Shown: positions 48,953 through 59,500, counted from the first letter of the stretch. The stretch: DNA of 64,000 nucleotides from Cyanobacteria bacterium RU_5_0 (GCA_012033255.1 JAAUSF010000005.1:48289-112288), one strand, 5' to 3'. Numbers and translations are program-made. The notes: generated by a model from the letters alone, not told the origin.

Positions 48953-49198
48953 GTTGAATCCTGTAACTCATACCCATTTAAACAGAGGATGCAACAGATC
49001 ATGGGTTGAAACCATCGTCTCGTCAGGCTTCTGAATTCTAAATCTAAAATCCGAAATCCAAAATGGTATCAGACCAAATTTTCATCTCTCTTGACTAAAT
49101 TGCCCCCTGCTGCATAGACGCATACTGGTGCCCCTATGCGAGATTCAATGCAACGTCACAGAAAATAGTTATCAACAGAAATTAGGAGGAATTGAACG

Positions 49199-50002
49199 AT
49201 GACGATCGCACTCCCACTCTTACGCGAAGGAGATGGTTTTGATCCAGCCGATGGCTATCAGGATGAAGTCAAACTCTTACAGGAAAAACTTAGTTTTCCA
49301 ACCGATCAAATAGATGGTAAATTCGGCAATGCCACACGAGTTGCCGTTGAAACTCTCCAAAGAAATATGCGTCTACTCGCAGATGGTATTGTTGGCGAAA
49401 ATACCTGGACAGCCATCCTTGGGAAACCCATTCAACTGCTGCCTCGTTCGACGATGATTGGCTCATTCGATGCGGATAAAATTATTGCCTCTATTCCATT
49501 CCCCAACATCCGTCAATTTGCACGTCATTCTGTTCCAATTATCCTCCGCGAATGCCTCAATAGCGGCATTAAAACTCCTGCCCAAATCGCTTATGTGTTA
49601 GCCACGGCTGAACATGAATCCCATTTAGGCGAATTAATGGAAGAACTGGCTAGCGGTTGGGCATATGAAGGGAGACAGGATTTAGGGAACGATCGACCGG
49701 GTGATGGACCTCGCTTTAAGGGAAGAGGATTTGTGCAAATCACAGGTAGAGCAAATTATGCAGATTGGTCAACTCGATTAGGAATCGATCTTATCGGACA
49801 ACCTGAACGGACGGCTGAACCCTTGATTGCCTCAAAAATCTTAGTGCGCGGAATGCAAGATGGTGCGTTTACAGGCAGACGGCTGAGTCAATTTATCAGC
49901 CCCTCCTCGCACGATTTTGTCAACGCCAGAGATATCGTGAACCCGGGCGATCGATCAGCCCACATTGCTGCCATCGCTCAGGAATACCTCAAGGTACTCT
50001 AA
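49199..50002 (+). CDS. GH19 (chitinase/lysozyme-like) hydrolase with peptidoglycan-binding domain
   Basis: 267 residues. The N-terminal PG_binding_1 domain (VKLLQEKLSF, IDGKFGNATRVAVETLQ) is followed by a GH19 domain: AYVLATAEHESHLGELMEE with the catalytic Glu near 137, then GPRFKGRGFVQITGRANYADW. Cleaves beta-1,4 glycan of peptidoglycan or chitin. No signal peptide, as for the M15 gene. A strong SD AGGAGG lies 8-13 nt before the ATG. Confidence 0.9.
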   Translation: MTIALPLLREGDGFDPADGYQDEVKLLQEKLSFPTDQIDGKFGNATRVAVETLQRNMRLLADGIVGENTWTAILGKPIQLLPRSTMIGSFDADKIIASIPFPNIRQFARHSVPIILRECLNSGIKTPAQIAYVLATAEHESHLGELMEELASGWAYEGRQDLGNDRPGDGPRFKGRGFVQITGRANYADWSTRLGIDLIGQPERTAEPLIASKILVRGMQDGAFTGRRLSQFISPSSHDFVNARDIVNPGDRSAHIAAIAQEYLKVL

Positions 50003-50602
50003 TCAGCTATTGACTTTATCTCTCATCCTGCCCAAAATCCACTCGATCGCCTCTGCCAAATCAGGAGCAACATAGTCGGGTTGGGTGGGGTGCTGGTAGT
50101 CGCCACCAAGGACACGATCGCCATAGCCTGTTTGTACTAAAATCCCGGTACAGCCTGCATTATGGGCTAAATCAATATCCGTCGCTTTGTCGCCCACCAT
50201 AAAACTCTGGCTCAAATCCAAATCATGTTCCCACGCGGCTGCTACCAGCATTCCTGTATTAGGCTTGCGCCAGGTCGTCCAGCGAGTAAATTCTGGATGA
50301 ATTCCGCCTTCGGGTGGGCTGAGGTGAGGACAGTAGTAGAGCGCATCTAGCCATGCGCCTGCTTCTATGTGCAACAGTTTACAGAGGCGATCGTGTAACG
50401 CCTCCACATGACTCGCCGGATAGTAGCCTCGTGCCGGACCAGACTGATTGGATACCAGACAGCAGAACACATTGCGATCGTTTAACTGTCGCACGGCTGC
50501 TGCCACCCCCGGTACGAGACGCAAATCCTCAACGTGATGAATATATCCTGCCTCAATATTAAGTACCCCATCCCGATCAAGAAATACCGCCGCTCTACCC
50601 AT
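50003..50602 (-). CDS. gmhB: D-glycero-D-manno-heptose-1,7-bisphosphate 7-phosphatase-like HAD protein
   Basis: 199 residues. HAD motif FLDRDGVLN at residues 7-15, SNQSG near 51, KPNTGMLVAA near 114 and MVGDKATDID near 136. Dephosphorylates the heptose bisphosphate on the way to ADP-heptose for LPS or S-layer glycans. The Zn-binding Cys/His loop (YYCPHLSPPEGG) is only partly conserved. Immediately upstream (50603-50632) are TTCATCC heptamers; the next gene on this strand is a heptosyltransferase homologue, which fits the pathway. Confidence 0.87.
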   Translation of the reverse strand: MGRAAVFLDRDGVLNIEAGYIHHVEDLRLVPGVAAAVRQLNDRNVFCCLVSNQSGPARGYYPASHVEALHDRLCKLLHIEAGAWLDALYYCPHLSPPEGGIHPEFTRWTTWRKPNTGMLVAAAWEHDLDLSQSFMVGDKATDIDLAHNAGCTGILVQTGYGDRVLGGDYQHPTQPDYVAPDLAEAIEWILGRMRDKVNS

Positions 50603-50630
50603 TCATCCTTCATCCTTCATCCTTACATCC
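50601..50630. repeat. Heptanucleotide repeat (TTCATCC)
   Basis: Three consecutive TTCATCC copies and degenerate neighbours (ttacatcc) between the gmhB start and the end of the next gene. The same heptamer reappears inside the 5' end of rlmD at 51789-51819. Confidence 0.8.
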
Positions 50631-50634
50631 TTCC

Positions 50635-51591
50635 CTAGCCTCCCCAAACTCTTTCCAGCACTTGCTCTGGGGGAATATCCGCCATTTTTCCGGTGGGTGA
50701 TTTGATACCCTGGAATTTATCACTCTTTGGCAAAAGTTTTTCTGGATCAGTTGGACCGAACAGAGCTAGTGTGTAGACCTGGAGGGCGACCGCCAAATGC
50801 ATTGGGGCGCTGTCTGTACACAGCATTAGATTGGCTCCAGCAATCATCGCTGCGAGTTTGCCGATGTCTTCTGGCTGTGTTACTTTGAGATGAGGATTGG
50901 ACCGTGTTAATGCCGCAACAAAGTCTTGGTCTTCAGGTCCCTGAACGACGACGAGTGGTAAGTCAGGTTGCCGTTGCTGAAAGTCCTGAATGATCCGTTG
51001 CCAATTCTCCACGGGATAAATTTTATCGATTCCCTTGTTCTTCGCGAGTTGACTAGAGCCACCATGAATGAGGACATAGCTGCTGATTCGTAGGCGTTTC
51101 TGCTCTGCTTCCGCCCAATCTAAATCACTTTTTGGGATACTGATTGACAGATCTGGACAGGGAGACGTGATCCCCATGCCTCGTAGCAAGTCGTGATACA
51201 TCTGCGCGGCGTACTGGTCTTGCTTCAACGGTACGGGGTTGGTGAGGAAGATCTTGCTTGCTCCAGAGTTGTAGCCAATTCGGATAGATGTACCTGTTAA
51301 CCAGAGCAACAGCCCAACCCCCCAGCGTGAACCGAGGGAAAGGGCAACGTCATAGTAGCGATCGCGAATCACCCCCAGCAAGTTTGCCCAGTCCGCCGGA
51401 CTGTTCCGGTCTTTGTAATCAAATCCAATCACATCACCGACAGACTTCGACACCCGATAGGCATCTTTCGACCTCGGCTCTACTATGACATCAATCTCAG
51501 CATTGGGATAATTCTGTTTCAAGTCATCCAGAGTTGGAAAAAACAGAATTTGGTCACCAATCCCGCCAGGGACAAATGCAACTACTCGCAT
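50635..51591 (-). CDS. Glycosyltransferase family 9 (heptosyltransferase-like)
   Basis: About 318 residues from ATG 51591 (MRVVAFVPGGIGDQILF); an ATG at 51657 is in frame but the extra 22 residues lack family character. GT-B fold: PGGIGDQILFFPTL at the N-terminus, GGSSQLAKNKGIDKIYP near 190, ADP-heptose site CTDSAPMHLAVAL near 270 and FGPTDPEKL. Transfers a heptose-like sugar to LPS or another glycan. Likely in one unit with gmhB. Confidence 0.88.
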   Translation of the reverse strand: MRVVAFVPGGIGDQILFFPTLDDLKQNYPNAEIDVIVEPRSKDAYRVSKSVGDVIGFDYKDRNSPADWANLLGVIRDRYYDVALSLGSRWGVGLLLWLTGTSIRIGYNSGASKIFLTNPVPLKQDQYAAQMYHDLLRGMGITSPCPDLSISIPKSDLDWAEAEQKRLRISSYVLIHGGSSQLAKNKGIDKIYPVENWQRIIQDFQQRQPDLPLVVVQGPEDQDFVAALTRSNPHLKVTQPEDIGKLAAMIAGANLMLCTDSAPMHLAVALQVYTLALFGPTDPEKLLPKSDKFQGIKSPTGKMADIPPEQVLERVWGG

Positions 51592-51748
51592 AAGTAAAGA
51601 GTTTGTTACGGGAATATCGCTCCTTATTGTAGGGGAATGAATACCTATTCCGAACACGCTTTCAGGTTGTTGTATGATTTGCGGACAAGAATGGGGAATA
51701 GGGAACAGGGGTGCAGAATGGAGAAGGAGTTAAAGGGAGCATGGAACA

Positions 51749-53251
51749 ATGAAGGGGCAGAATCCAAATCACGACGTTGAACATTCAGATTCATCCTTCA
51801 CTCTTCATCCTTCATCCTTGCAAGCGTGGCGACAGGGTGAGTTATTGGAAGTGACGATCGCCAATCTCAACCATGATGGGGCTGGGGTAGGGCGATGGGA
51901 AGGACGGGTGGTGTTTGTGCCGGATACCGTTCCGGGCGATCGTGCCTTAGTCCGTTTGATCCGAGTTAAGCCTCAGTATGCCTATGGGAAACTGCATCAA
52001 CTCCTGGAAGCCTCTCCGCATCGAATCCGCCCCAGTTGTATCGTTGCCGACAAATGCGGCGGGTGCCAGTGGCAACATATTGATTACTCCTACCAACGGG
52101 AGGCAAAACGGAATCTGATTATTCAAGACCTCGATCGCATCGGCGGCTTCATCAAGCCTCCAGTCGATCCAGTTTTGGCTGACGTGGCAACGGATTCTGT
52201 TCCGACAACTCAAAACTCCCTACCCCACCCCCTCATCCCCCGATCCCTCCATCCCTCCGCCCTCGGCTACCGCAACAAGGCAACCTATCCGCTCGATCGC
52301 TCAGCCACGGGGCAAGTGCAAGCGGGCTATTACCAGAAGGGGAGCCACCAACTGATTAACCTGAACCAATGCCCGATTCAAGATTCGCGTCTCAATCCGC
52401 TTTTGGCTGAGGTGAAGCAAGACATTCAACAGCGAGGGTGGTCAATTTACAGTGAATCAGAGCATCGGGGAAAGCTGCGTCATCTGGGATTGCGGATCGG
52501 GCGGCGAACAGGAGAGTTATTATTAACTCTTGTATCGAAGGATGGCAAGCTGATGGGATTGGAAGCGCAGGCAGAGGAGTGGATAAATCGCTATCCGCAA
52601 CTGGTTGGAGTATGTCTGAATGTGAATCCCGATCGCACCAACGCCATCTTCGGTGCAGAGACTCGCTGCATCGCTGGACGATCGTATCTGTTGGAAGAGT
52701 GTGCCGGATTGACATTTCAGATCCAGGCTACGACTTTCTTCCAGGTGAATACGGAGGTAGCAGAGGCAATGCTACGAGTGATTGAGGCAGAGCTAGCGTT
52801 ACAGGGTAATGAGCTTTTGGTCGATGCTTACTGTGGGATTGGGACGATGACGCTCCCGTTGGCGAAGCAAGCGAAGCAGGCGATCGGCATTGAAATTCAG
52901 CCAGAGGCGATCGACCAAGCTAACCTCAATGCAGCACTCAACGGCATTACGAATGTGACCTTTGAAATGGGAGCAGTGGAACATATTCTGCCCAAGCTAG
53001 CGGTTCAGCCGGATGTGGTGTTGCTTGATCCGCCTCGAAAGGGATGCGATCGCACGGTGCTTGAGACGCTGGTGGGGATGGGAGTCGATCGAATTGTCTA
53101 TATCAGTTGTAACCCTTCCACGCTGGCTCGTGATCTAAAATTACTCAGTCCGAGTTATCATCTCACACGAGTCCAACCTGCCGATTTCTTCCCTCAAACT
53201 GCCCACATCGAGTGTGCTGCATTCCTGGTACGGCAGAATAGTAAAACATAA
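51749..53251 (+). CDS. rlmD: 23S rRNA (uracil-C5)-methyltransferase RlmD/RumA family
   Basis: Up to 500 residues. TRAM domain (LEVTIANLNHDGAGVGRWEG), iron-sulfur cysteines in CIVADKCGGCQW near 96-107, SAM site VDAYCGIGTMTLPLA near 360, motif LLDPPRKGCD and catalytic Cys in YISCNPSTLARDL near 452. The first about 30 codons include TTCATCC heptamers (51789-51819) and read HSDSSFTLHPSSL, so the real start could be a later TTG or GTG near the TRAM domain. A second low-complexity insert (NSLPHPLIPRSLHPSALG) lies near residue 155. Confidence 0.92.
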   Translation: MKGQNPNHDVEHSDSSFTLHPSSLQAWRQGELLEVTIANLNHDGAGVGRWEGRVVFVPDTVPGDRALVRLIRVKPQYAYGKLHQLLEASPHRIRPSCIVADKCGGCQWQHIDYSYQREAKRNLIIQDLDRIGGFIKPPVDPVLADVATDSVPTTQNSLPHPLIPRSLHPSALGYRNKATYPLDRSATGQVQAGYYQKGSHQLINLNQCPIQDSRLNPLLAEVKQDIQQRGWSIYSESEHRGKLRHLGLRIGRRTGELLLTLVSKDGKLMGLEAQAEEWINRYPQLVGVCLNVNPDRTNAIFGAETRCIAGRSYLLEECAGLTFQIQATTFFQVNTEVAEAMLRVIEAELALQGNELLVDAYCGIGTMTLPLAKQAKQAIGIEIQPEAIDQANLNAALNGITNVTFEMGAVEHILPKLAVQPDVVLLDPPRKGCDRTVLETLVGMGVDRIVYISCNPSTLARDLKLLSPSYHLTRVQPADFFPQTAHIECAAFLVRQNSKT

Positions 53252-53291
53252 GTTATTCCGCCCACTTGTTTCGCTCAGTTATTCTGCCTAC

Positions 53292-54140
53292 ATGACCTCG
53301 CACTATCAAATTGCTCACGCAAACTGCTTGACTTGGCTTCGAGAGAGCCATCACCAGAACATTCATCTTTCTTTTGTTGATCCGCCTTTCAATCAGGGCA
53401 AGGATTATCGTCATTTTGATGACAGTTTACCGGATGCCGAGTACTGGGAATGGATCAAAGAAATTTTGCAGGAAATCTATCAAGCTACTGAAGTAGGCGG
53501 CGCTATTTACTTTATGCAGCGAGAGAAGAATACGGAACAAGTATTGAATGTGCTGCACGAATCGGGATGGAGTTTTCAAAACTTAATTATTTGGAAGAAA
53601 AAGACCTCGGCTGTTCCGTCTATTTATCGATATGGTAAACAGTATCAAATTATTGCCTATGCGACTAAGGGCGAGAAACCCAGAGTTTTCAATCGCTTGA
53701 GAATTTCACCCCCTCTCCCTTCTAATTACAAACATGAACGGCAAAAAGGGATGTATGTGACTGATATTTGGGATGATATTCGCGAATTAACCTCTGGATA
53801 TTTTGCTGGAGATGAAGCGATTCGGAATTCGCAAGGAGAACGGTTTCACAAACAGCAATCCCCGATCGCCCTACTCTTGCGAATCGTCCTGTCTTCAACG
53901 AATGTTGGAGATATAGTATTCGATCCGTTTGCTGGAACAGGGACAACGTTAGTAGCGGCTCATCAACTTCAACGGGGTGCGATCGGGGTGGAAATTGATC
54001 TAGAAAACGCTGAGTATATCAAGAATCGATTAGCAGATCTCAGGAAGGCAGATGATATTAGCAAATATTACTCAGAATATACCTATACCGAAAATTTGGA
54101 AAAAATTTGGGGATCTAAGCTTTTTCAAACCTCATTTTGA
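53292..54140 (+). CDS. Solitary DNA methyltransferase (N4/N6 type)
   Basis: About 282 residues from ATG 53292. Motif IV VDPPFNQGKDY near residue 30 precedes motif I FDPFAGTGTTLVAAH near 210, which is the beta-class order. DPPF suits N6-adenine or N4-cytosine modification. No restriction enzyme gene is adjacent, so it is probably an orphan methyltransferase, of which cyanobacteria keep several. It lies 40 nt after rlmD on the same strand. Recognition site unknown. Confidence 0.9.
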   Translation: MTSHYQIAHANCLTWLRESHHQNIHLSFVDPPFNQGKDYRHFDDSLPDAEYWEWIKEILQEIYQATEVGGAIYFMQREKNTEQVLNVLHESGWSFQNLIIWKKKTSAVPSIYRYGKQYQIIAYATKGEKPRVFNRLRISPPLPSNYKHERQKGMYVTDIWDDIRELTSGYFAGDEAIRNSQGERFHKQQSPIALLLRIVLSSTNVGDIVFDPFAGTGTTLVAAHQLQRGAIGVEIDLENAEYIKNRLADLRKADDISKYYSEYTYTENLEKIWGSKLFQTSF

Positions 54141-54233
54141 AGTTTCGGTTATCATGCAGCAAGGGATTTAAAGTCTATAGTTACTTAATTTTTTGGGCAT
54201 TTCATCCTCCTCCGATCGTCCTCGTGACTCCCG

Positions 54234-55331
54234 ATGAAATTCAGTGAACTGCTAGAGAAAATAGGGGCTAGCAACCATAGCAGCCTTGCCATTGATCCAG
54301 ATCTCGATCCCGACATTACGGGAGTGGCTCCGGTGCAGACAGCGCAGGTTGGCACTATCAGCTACGTTGAGCGTGGGAGATTTGGGGCAGAGGTAAACCG
54401 AACGGCGGCGAGTGCCCTGATTTTGCCAATGGATGAGGCACTACAATCGAGCGCGATCGATCGTCAGATTGCTTGGGTCAGCACTTCCGAGGCGCGGCTT
54501 TTGTTTGCTAAAGCGATCGCCCTTTTCTACCAACCCTTTCAGGTCGCTTCGGGGATTCATCCGACGGCGGTGATTGATCTGTCAGCGCAGATTGGTGAAG
54601 GGGTCAGCATTGGGGCATATGTGGTGATTCATGCCGATGTGAAAATCGGTCATGAAGTGCGGATTCATCCGAATGTGGTGATTTATCCGGAGGTTCAGAT
54701 TGGCGATCGCACGGTTCTCCATGCCAATTGTGTCATCCATGAGCGAACTCAGATTGGAGCAGATTGTGTGATTCATAGTGGGGCGGCGATCGGCTCTGAA
54801 GGCTTCGGATTTGTGCCCGTGCCAGAAGGGTGGGTGAAGATGGAGCAATCTGGGATTACGGTGTTGGAAGATGGCGTGGAGGTGGGCTGCAACTCGACGA
54901 TCGATCGTCCGGCAGTGGGTGAAACGCGAGTGGGACGGAACAGCAAAATTGATAATCTGGTACACATCGGGCACGGATGCCGGATTCGGGAGAATTGTGC
55001 GATGGCGGCTCAAGTGGGCATGGCAGGAGGCGTACAGCTTGGTAGACGAGTGATTTTAGCTGGGCAAGTGGGGATTGCGAATCTGGCTGAGATTGGGGAT
55101 GGGGTTCAAGTCGGTGCTCAGTCGGGCGTTCACAGTGATGTTGCACCCGGAACCGTGGTTTGGGGAACGCCAGCGATCGCCTACAAACAGGCGTTGAAAG
55201 CCTCCGCCGTGTACAATCGGTTGCCAGAGATGCACCGCTCCCTTAAAGAACTCCAGCGTCAATTGCACGAACTCCAGAGCCAGATAAACACGATCGAAAA
55301 TGAAATTCAGCGAACTGATCCAGAAGCTTGA
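54234..55331 (+). CDS. lpxD: UDP-3-O-acylglucosamine N-acyltransferase LpxD, copy 1
   Basis: 365 residues. Third step of lipid A synthesis: adds a hydroxyacyl chain to UDP-3-O-acyl-GlcN. N-terminal uridine-binding domain (ITGVAPVQTAQVGTISYVE), hexapeptide beta-helix, the conserved GSEGFGF loop near 190 and the catalytic His in LVHIGHGC near 240. The C-terminal helix (HRSLKELQRQLHELQSQINT) ends beyond the start of the next lpxD: the two genes overlap by 32 nt. Confidence 0.93.
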   Translation: MKFSELLEKIGASNHSSLAIDPDLDPDITGVAPVQTAQVGTISYVERGRFGAEVNRTAASALILPMDEALQSSAIDRQIAWVSTSEARLLFAKAIALFYQPFQVASGIHPTAVIDLSAQIGEGVSIGAYVVIHADVKIGHEVRIHPNVVIYPEVQIGDRTVLHANCVIHERTQIGADCVIHSGAAIGSEGFGFVPVPEGWVKMEQSGITVLEDGVEVGCNSTIDRPAVGETRVGRNSKIDNLVHIGHGCRIRENCAMAAQVGMAGGVQLGRRVILAGQVGIANLAEIGDGVQVGAQSGVHSDVAPGTVVWGTPAIAYKQALKASAVYNRLPEMHRSLKELQRQLHELQSQINTIENEIQRTDPEA

Positions 55332-56334
55332 TTCAGGGGCATCCACGAGCCTGATGGTTAACCCATCGATTAATCCCGATATTGTGGGTGTATCCGCGAT
55401 CGACGAGGCGCAACCCAATACGTTGAGCTATGTTGAGAGCCATAAGTACGCGAATCAGATTGCAACCACCTCTGCCAGTGCCCTGATTCTGCCGCTCCAG
55501 CCAGAGCTTCAGGCGCAAGCGATCGATCGAGGGATTGCCTGGATTGCAACCGATCAGCCGCGTAAAGTGTTTGCCCAAGCGATCGCCTTCTTCTATCAAC
55601 CCTTCCGACTGGAGCCAGGAATCCACCATACGGCTGTGATTCATCCGTCGGCCCAGCTTGGGGCGGAGGTAGCGATCGGGGCCCATGTGGTGATTCAAGC
55701 AGGTGCGATCCTGGGCAATGGAGTCTGTGTTCATCCCAATGTGGTGATTTATCCAGGGGTGCAAATTGGCGATCGGACAATTCTTCACGCCAATTGCGTC
55801 ATTCATGAACGCGCTCAGATTGGCTCTGATTGTGTCATTCACAGTGGAGCGGTGATTGGTTCTGAGGGATTTGGCTTTGTGCCGGTGTCAGAAGGCTGGC
55901 TCAAAATGCAGCAGTCGGGCTATGTGATTTTGGAGGACAGCGTGGAAGTGGGCTGTAATTCGACGATCGATCGTCCTGCCCTCGGCACTACTCAAATTGG
56001 ACGCAATACCAAAATCGATAACTTGGTGCATATCGCCCACGGTTGTCAGATTGGCGAAAATTGTATCATGGCAGGACAGGTAGGATTGGCAGGTGCCGTG
56101 AAGATGGGCAATCGGGTGGTTTTAGCCGGACAGGTGGGCATTGTCGATCATGTGCAGATTGGGGAGGGGGCGATCGCTTCAGCCAAAGCCGGAATCCACC
56201 ATGATGTCAAACCTGGAGAACAGGTGACGGGTGTTCCTGCGATCCCCCACAAACTCTTCGTGAAAGCCACCGCCGTCTTCAATCGCCTCCCTGAAATGTA
56301 TCAAACGCTTAGACAGCTTCAGAAAAATCGATAA
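55300..56334 (+). CDS. lpxD: UDP-3-O-acylglucosamine N-acyltransferase LpxD, copy 2
   Basis: 344 residues, same domain order as copy 1: DIVGVSAIDEAQPNTLSYVE, beta-helix, GSEGFGFVPVSEGW, catalytic His in NLVHIAHGC. The C-terminus (VFNRLPEMYQTLRQLQKNR) is shorter. DNA similarity to copy 1 is high along the entire gene, so this is a tandem duplication. The copies may differ in acyl-chain length or target. Its ATG lies inside the 3' end of copy 1. Confidence 0.93.
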   Translation: MKFSELIQKLDSGASTSLMVNPSINPDIVGVSAIDEAQPNTLSYVESHKYANQIATTSASALILPLQPELQAQAIDRGIAWIATDQPRKVFAQAIAFFYQPFRLEPGIHHTAVIHPSAQLGAEVAIGAHVVIQAGAILGNGVCVHPNVVIYPGVQIGDRTILHANCVIHERAQIGSDCVIHSGAVIGSEGFGFVPVSEGWLKMQQSGYVILEDSVEVGCNSTIDRPALGTTQIGRNTKIDNLVHIAHGCQIGENCIMAGQVGLAGAVKMGNRVVLAGQVGIVDHVQIGEGAIASAKAGIHHDVKPGEQVTGVPAIPHKLFVKATAVFNRLPEMYQTLRQLQKNR

Positions 56335-56575
56335 ATGAAGTTTACAGCCAGTTTCACTTGCATAAGCCACACGCATACCCATCCACTCATCCACTCATCT
56401 ACCCATCCACACACAACTGTGGCTCACTCATCTGAAAACCGCTGTAAGTATTCAATCCAGTCATTGTGGGGCGGGCATCTTACCCGCCCAGTGTCGAGGA
56501 TGGGTGTCTCGCCCGTCCCGCCAGAGATTTAAAGAAGTTGCACATTGTGTGTCAAATGTGTTGAGTTACGCCAAG
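56335..56575. other. Intergenic region with gggcgggcatc-type repeat
   Basis: Holds a run of catccac/catacccat words (about 56365-56415) and a palindromic tract gtggggcgggcatcttacccgcccag...gggtgtctcgcccgtcccgcc at 56466-56525, related to repeats at 21.06 kb. The frame of the next gene is open through the second half of this repeat, so the earliest GTG (56504) is not a credible start. Confidence 0.55.
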
Positions 56576-59500
56576 ATGGTAAGCCGTGCGGTAATGCAAC
56601 GACTTGATGCGAGTTTTATGACTGCTGAAACGGCGACAACGCTATTGAATCAAGGCAATTGCTTGAAGCGAGCAGGTCGGCTACTGGAAGCGGCAGGTGC
56701 TTATCGTCAAGCGATCGCCCTTAATCCCAATTTTTTCTGGTTATATCAAAATCTGGGAGAGGTGCTGGCGGAATTAGGCGATTGGAATGGCGTTGTTGAT
56801 TCGGCTCGTCGTGCTTTGCAACTGAATCCTGATTCTGCCTGGAGTTATTCTAATTTAGGCGAGGCGTTGAGCCAGCAAGGGCAGGCTGAAGGCGCGATCG
56901 CCGCTTATCAAGTGGCGGTTATGCTTAAACCCGCCAGTTCTCAATTCCACTGTTGTTTAGGCAATGCCTTGATTCGAGGCGGCAGGGTTGATGAGGCGAT
57001 CGACTATTTGCGTCGGGCGGTTGAGCTTGATCCAGAATCATCGAAAGCATATTGCAGTTTGGGTGAGGCATTGTTGCGGCAGGGTTGTTCAGAGGCGGTG
57101 AATGAGTTTCAGAAGGCGATCGATCTCAATCCTGGTTGTTGGGAGGCTTATGTTTATTTGGGGAATCTTCAAGCTCAGCAACAGCAATGGGAAACGGCGA
57201 TCGAGCATTATCAGTGTGCGTTGGCAATCCATTCAACGTCAGCGATTGTGTTTTGCTATCTGGGAAACGCGCTAGCCCGACAACAGCAATGGGAAGCGGC
57301 GATCGAGCATTATCGCCATGTATTGAATTTAGAGTTAGCTTCTATTCGTCACCCTGGTATTTCGTTATTACACTCTCATTTATTGCACTCTTACGTACAA
57401 GGCTTAGATGAATCAATACCAAGGTTAATAAAAACAATTTATTTTACAGAAGATACATTGCTCTTAAAAATTGCTGGCGATCTAGAAATTAATCAAGACA
57501 GCCGTGTTTGGGTGAATGGGCATTCGGTCGATTCGGTTTGGGTGGGACGATCGTCTACAAACACATTTGCAGATCATCATCCAGAATACTGCATTATCAT
57601 TTCTCATCCGCACCTTGCAGATCAATCCGTATTATCAGGACTCGTGATCTTTCAGAAAGATCTGTCTACCTGGTATTTCCATCCTGATGACATTCATCCT
57701 CGCTGTCCAGTTCAAGTGAATCAGTTCTTGCAAGAGATTGGTTCGCATGAGGAGCGTTTTATTTTTTCACTCATCACAAAAGTCGCAGCAACAAATTCAA
57801 AGCTAGTTTTATCTGGTCAATATCAGGAATTTTATCAACAGCAAGAACGCTTTTCAAAACAACATCATTTGATTTTAAAGTATGGTTGTTGGCTTACTCC
57901 AAATGTGCTTTTTCTGGAGGGGAAAACACAAAATAGCGATATAACTTTGGCATCAGAAATCATGGTGCGATCGAAAAGCACCTGTGAAGTTAGTCTGGTT
58001 CGCTTTTGCCATGTGGCTCATCAGCAATTTATCGCTGTGGTAATGTGCAGTCGATCGGTTTATACAGCAGACTATGAGATTTTTAACTTAACTGTCATTT
58101 CAGATGGCAACCTCTTGCCAGTAGAAGGTGAAGTGACAGCGAAAGGGTATGGGTTGGAATTGATCGATCGGCTCAACAAAAAACCTGAACAGCAGCGATA
58201 TTTAATCCGGGAACATCTCAATCGTACTATTATTGAACTGGTTTCGGCAGATTTGAGGTCACAAGTTCAAGATTTACTCCGTAAACTTCAATGTTTTGTG
58301 CAAATTTCACCCACTTCTTTTGATGATCCAAGTTTGCCTGTCCAGTTGACATTTGATTACGTCATTCCCATTCAAGCGGATGGAGTTTTAGTTTCTGGTT
58401 GGTTGCTGAATTCTCATGACTTAATAGAGACGATCGAGATAATCTCAGATTTAGGATTTTCGCTTTCTATTCAAGAGAAAATGTACTGGTTCGATCGTCC
58501 TGATGTTAATCAACATCTACGCGACACTCCCTATGAAAAAATTGAAGACAAATTAGGGTTTTGTGCTTACATTCAAATTCCTGAATCAATTCGTGCTGCT
58601 TTTGCCGATATTGCAGAACTACACAGCTTTCGGTTTCAGATCAAACTGAAGGGCGAAATAGAACTGAGTATTGTGCCGCAAGTGCAATATTTTGATGCAT
58701 TTACGGCTCGTAATCTAATTATTAAACAACTTAATTTGCCTCAACGTATTAGTGATGAAATGCTGGAAAATTGTATTGGCTTAGCAGCAGCAAAATTACA
58801 TCAACTGTGTATGAAACAAGTTGCTGTTCAAAATGTAATCCAGTTTGGTGAGCCTGTAGCCAATCCTTTAGCATCAATCATTATTCCGTTGTACAAACAA
58901 CTGGATTTTATGAAAGTCCAGATTGCAACAATGGCAAACGATGCTGCGATTCATCAATGCGAAATCATTTATGTTCTAGATTCACCAGAACAAGCCGATG
59001 AAGTGAGGAGCTTTTTCTCAGATCATTGCATTCTATATCAGTTGCCAGTCACACTCGTTGTTATGGCTCGAAATAGTGGTTATGCAGCAGCTAATAATGC
59101 TGGCGCGGCGGATGCACGAGGTCGCTATATTGTTTTGATGAACTCAGATGTTTTTCCAAAAACAAAGGGATGGGTGGCAAAAATGGCGCAATTTTATGCA
59201 GCCTCACCCAATATCGGAACGTTAGCCCCTAAGTTAATTTATGAAGACCGATCGATTCAACACGCTGGAATGTTTTTCGAGAAAACACAGTTTCCTTTCT
59301 GGATCAATTTACACTATTACAAGGGATTTCCCAGTCACTATTCATCTGCTCAAATGAATCGATCGGTGCCTGCGGTGTCAGGGGCTTGTTTGATGATTAG
59401 CCGCGAATTGTTTGAAAGAGTCGATCGGCTGTCCACTGAGTACATGATTGGTGACTTTGAAGATTCTGATCTTTGCCTAAAATGCGCTGAGTTAGGGTAC

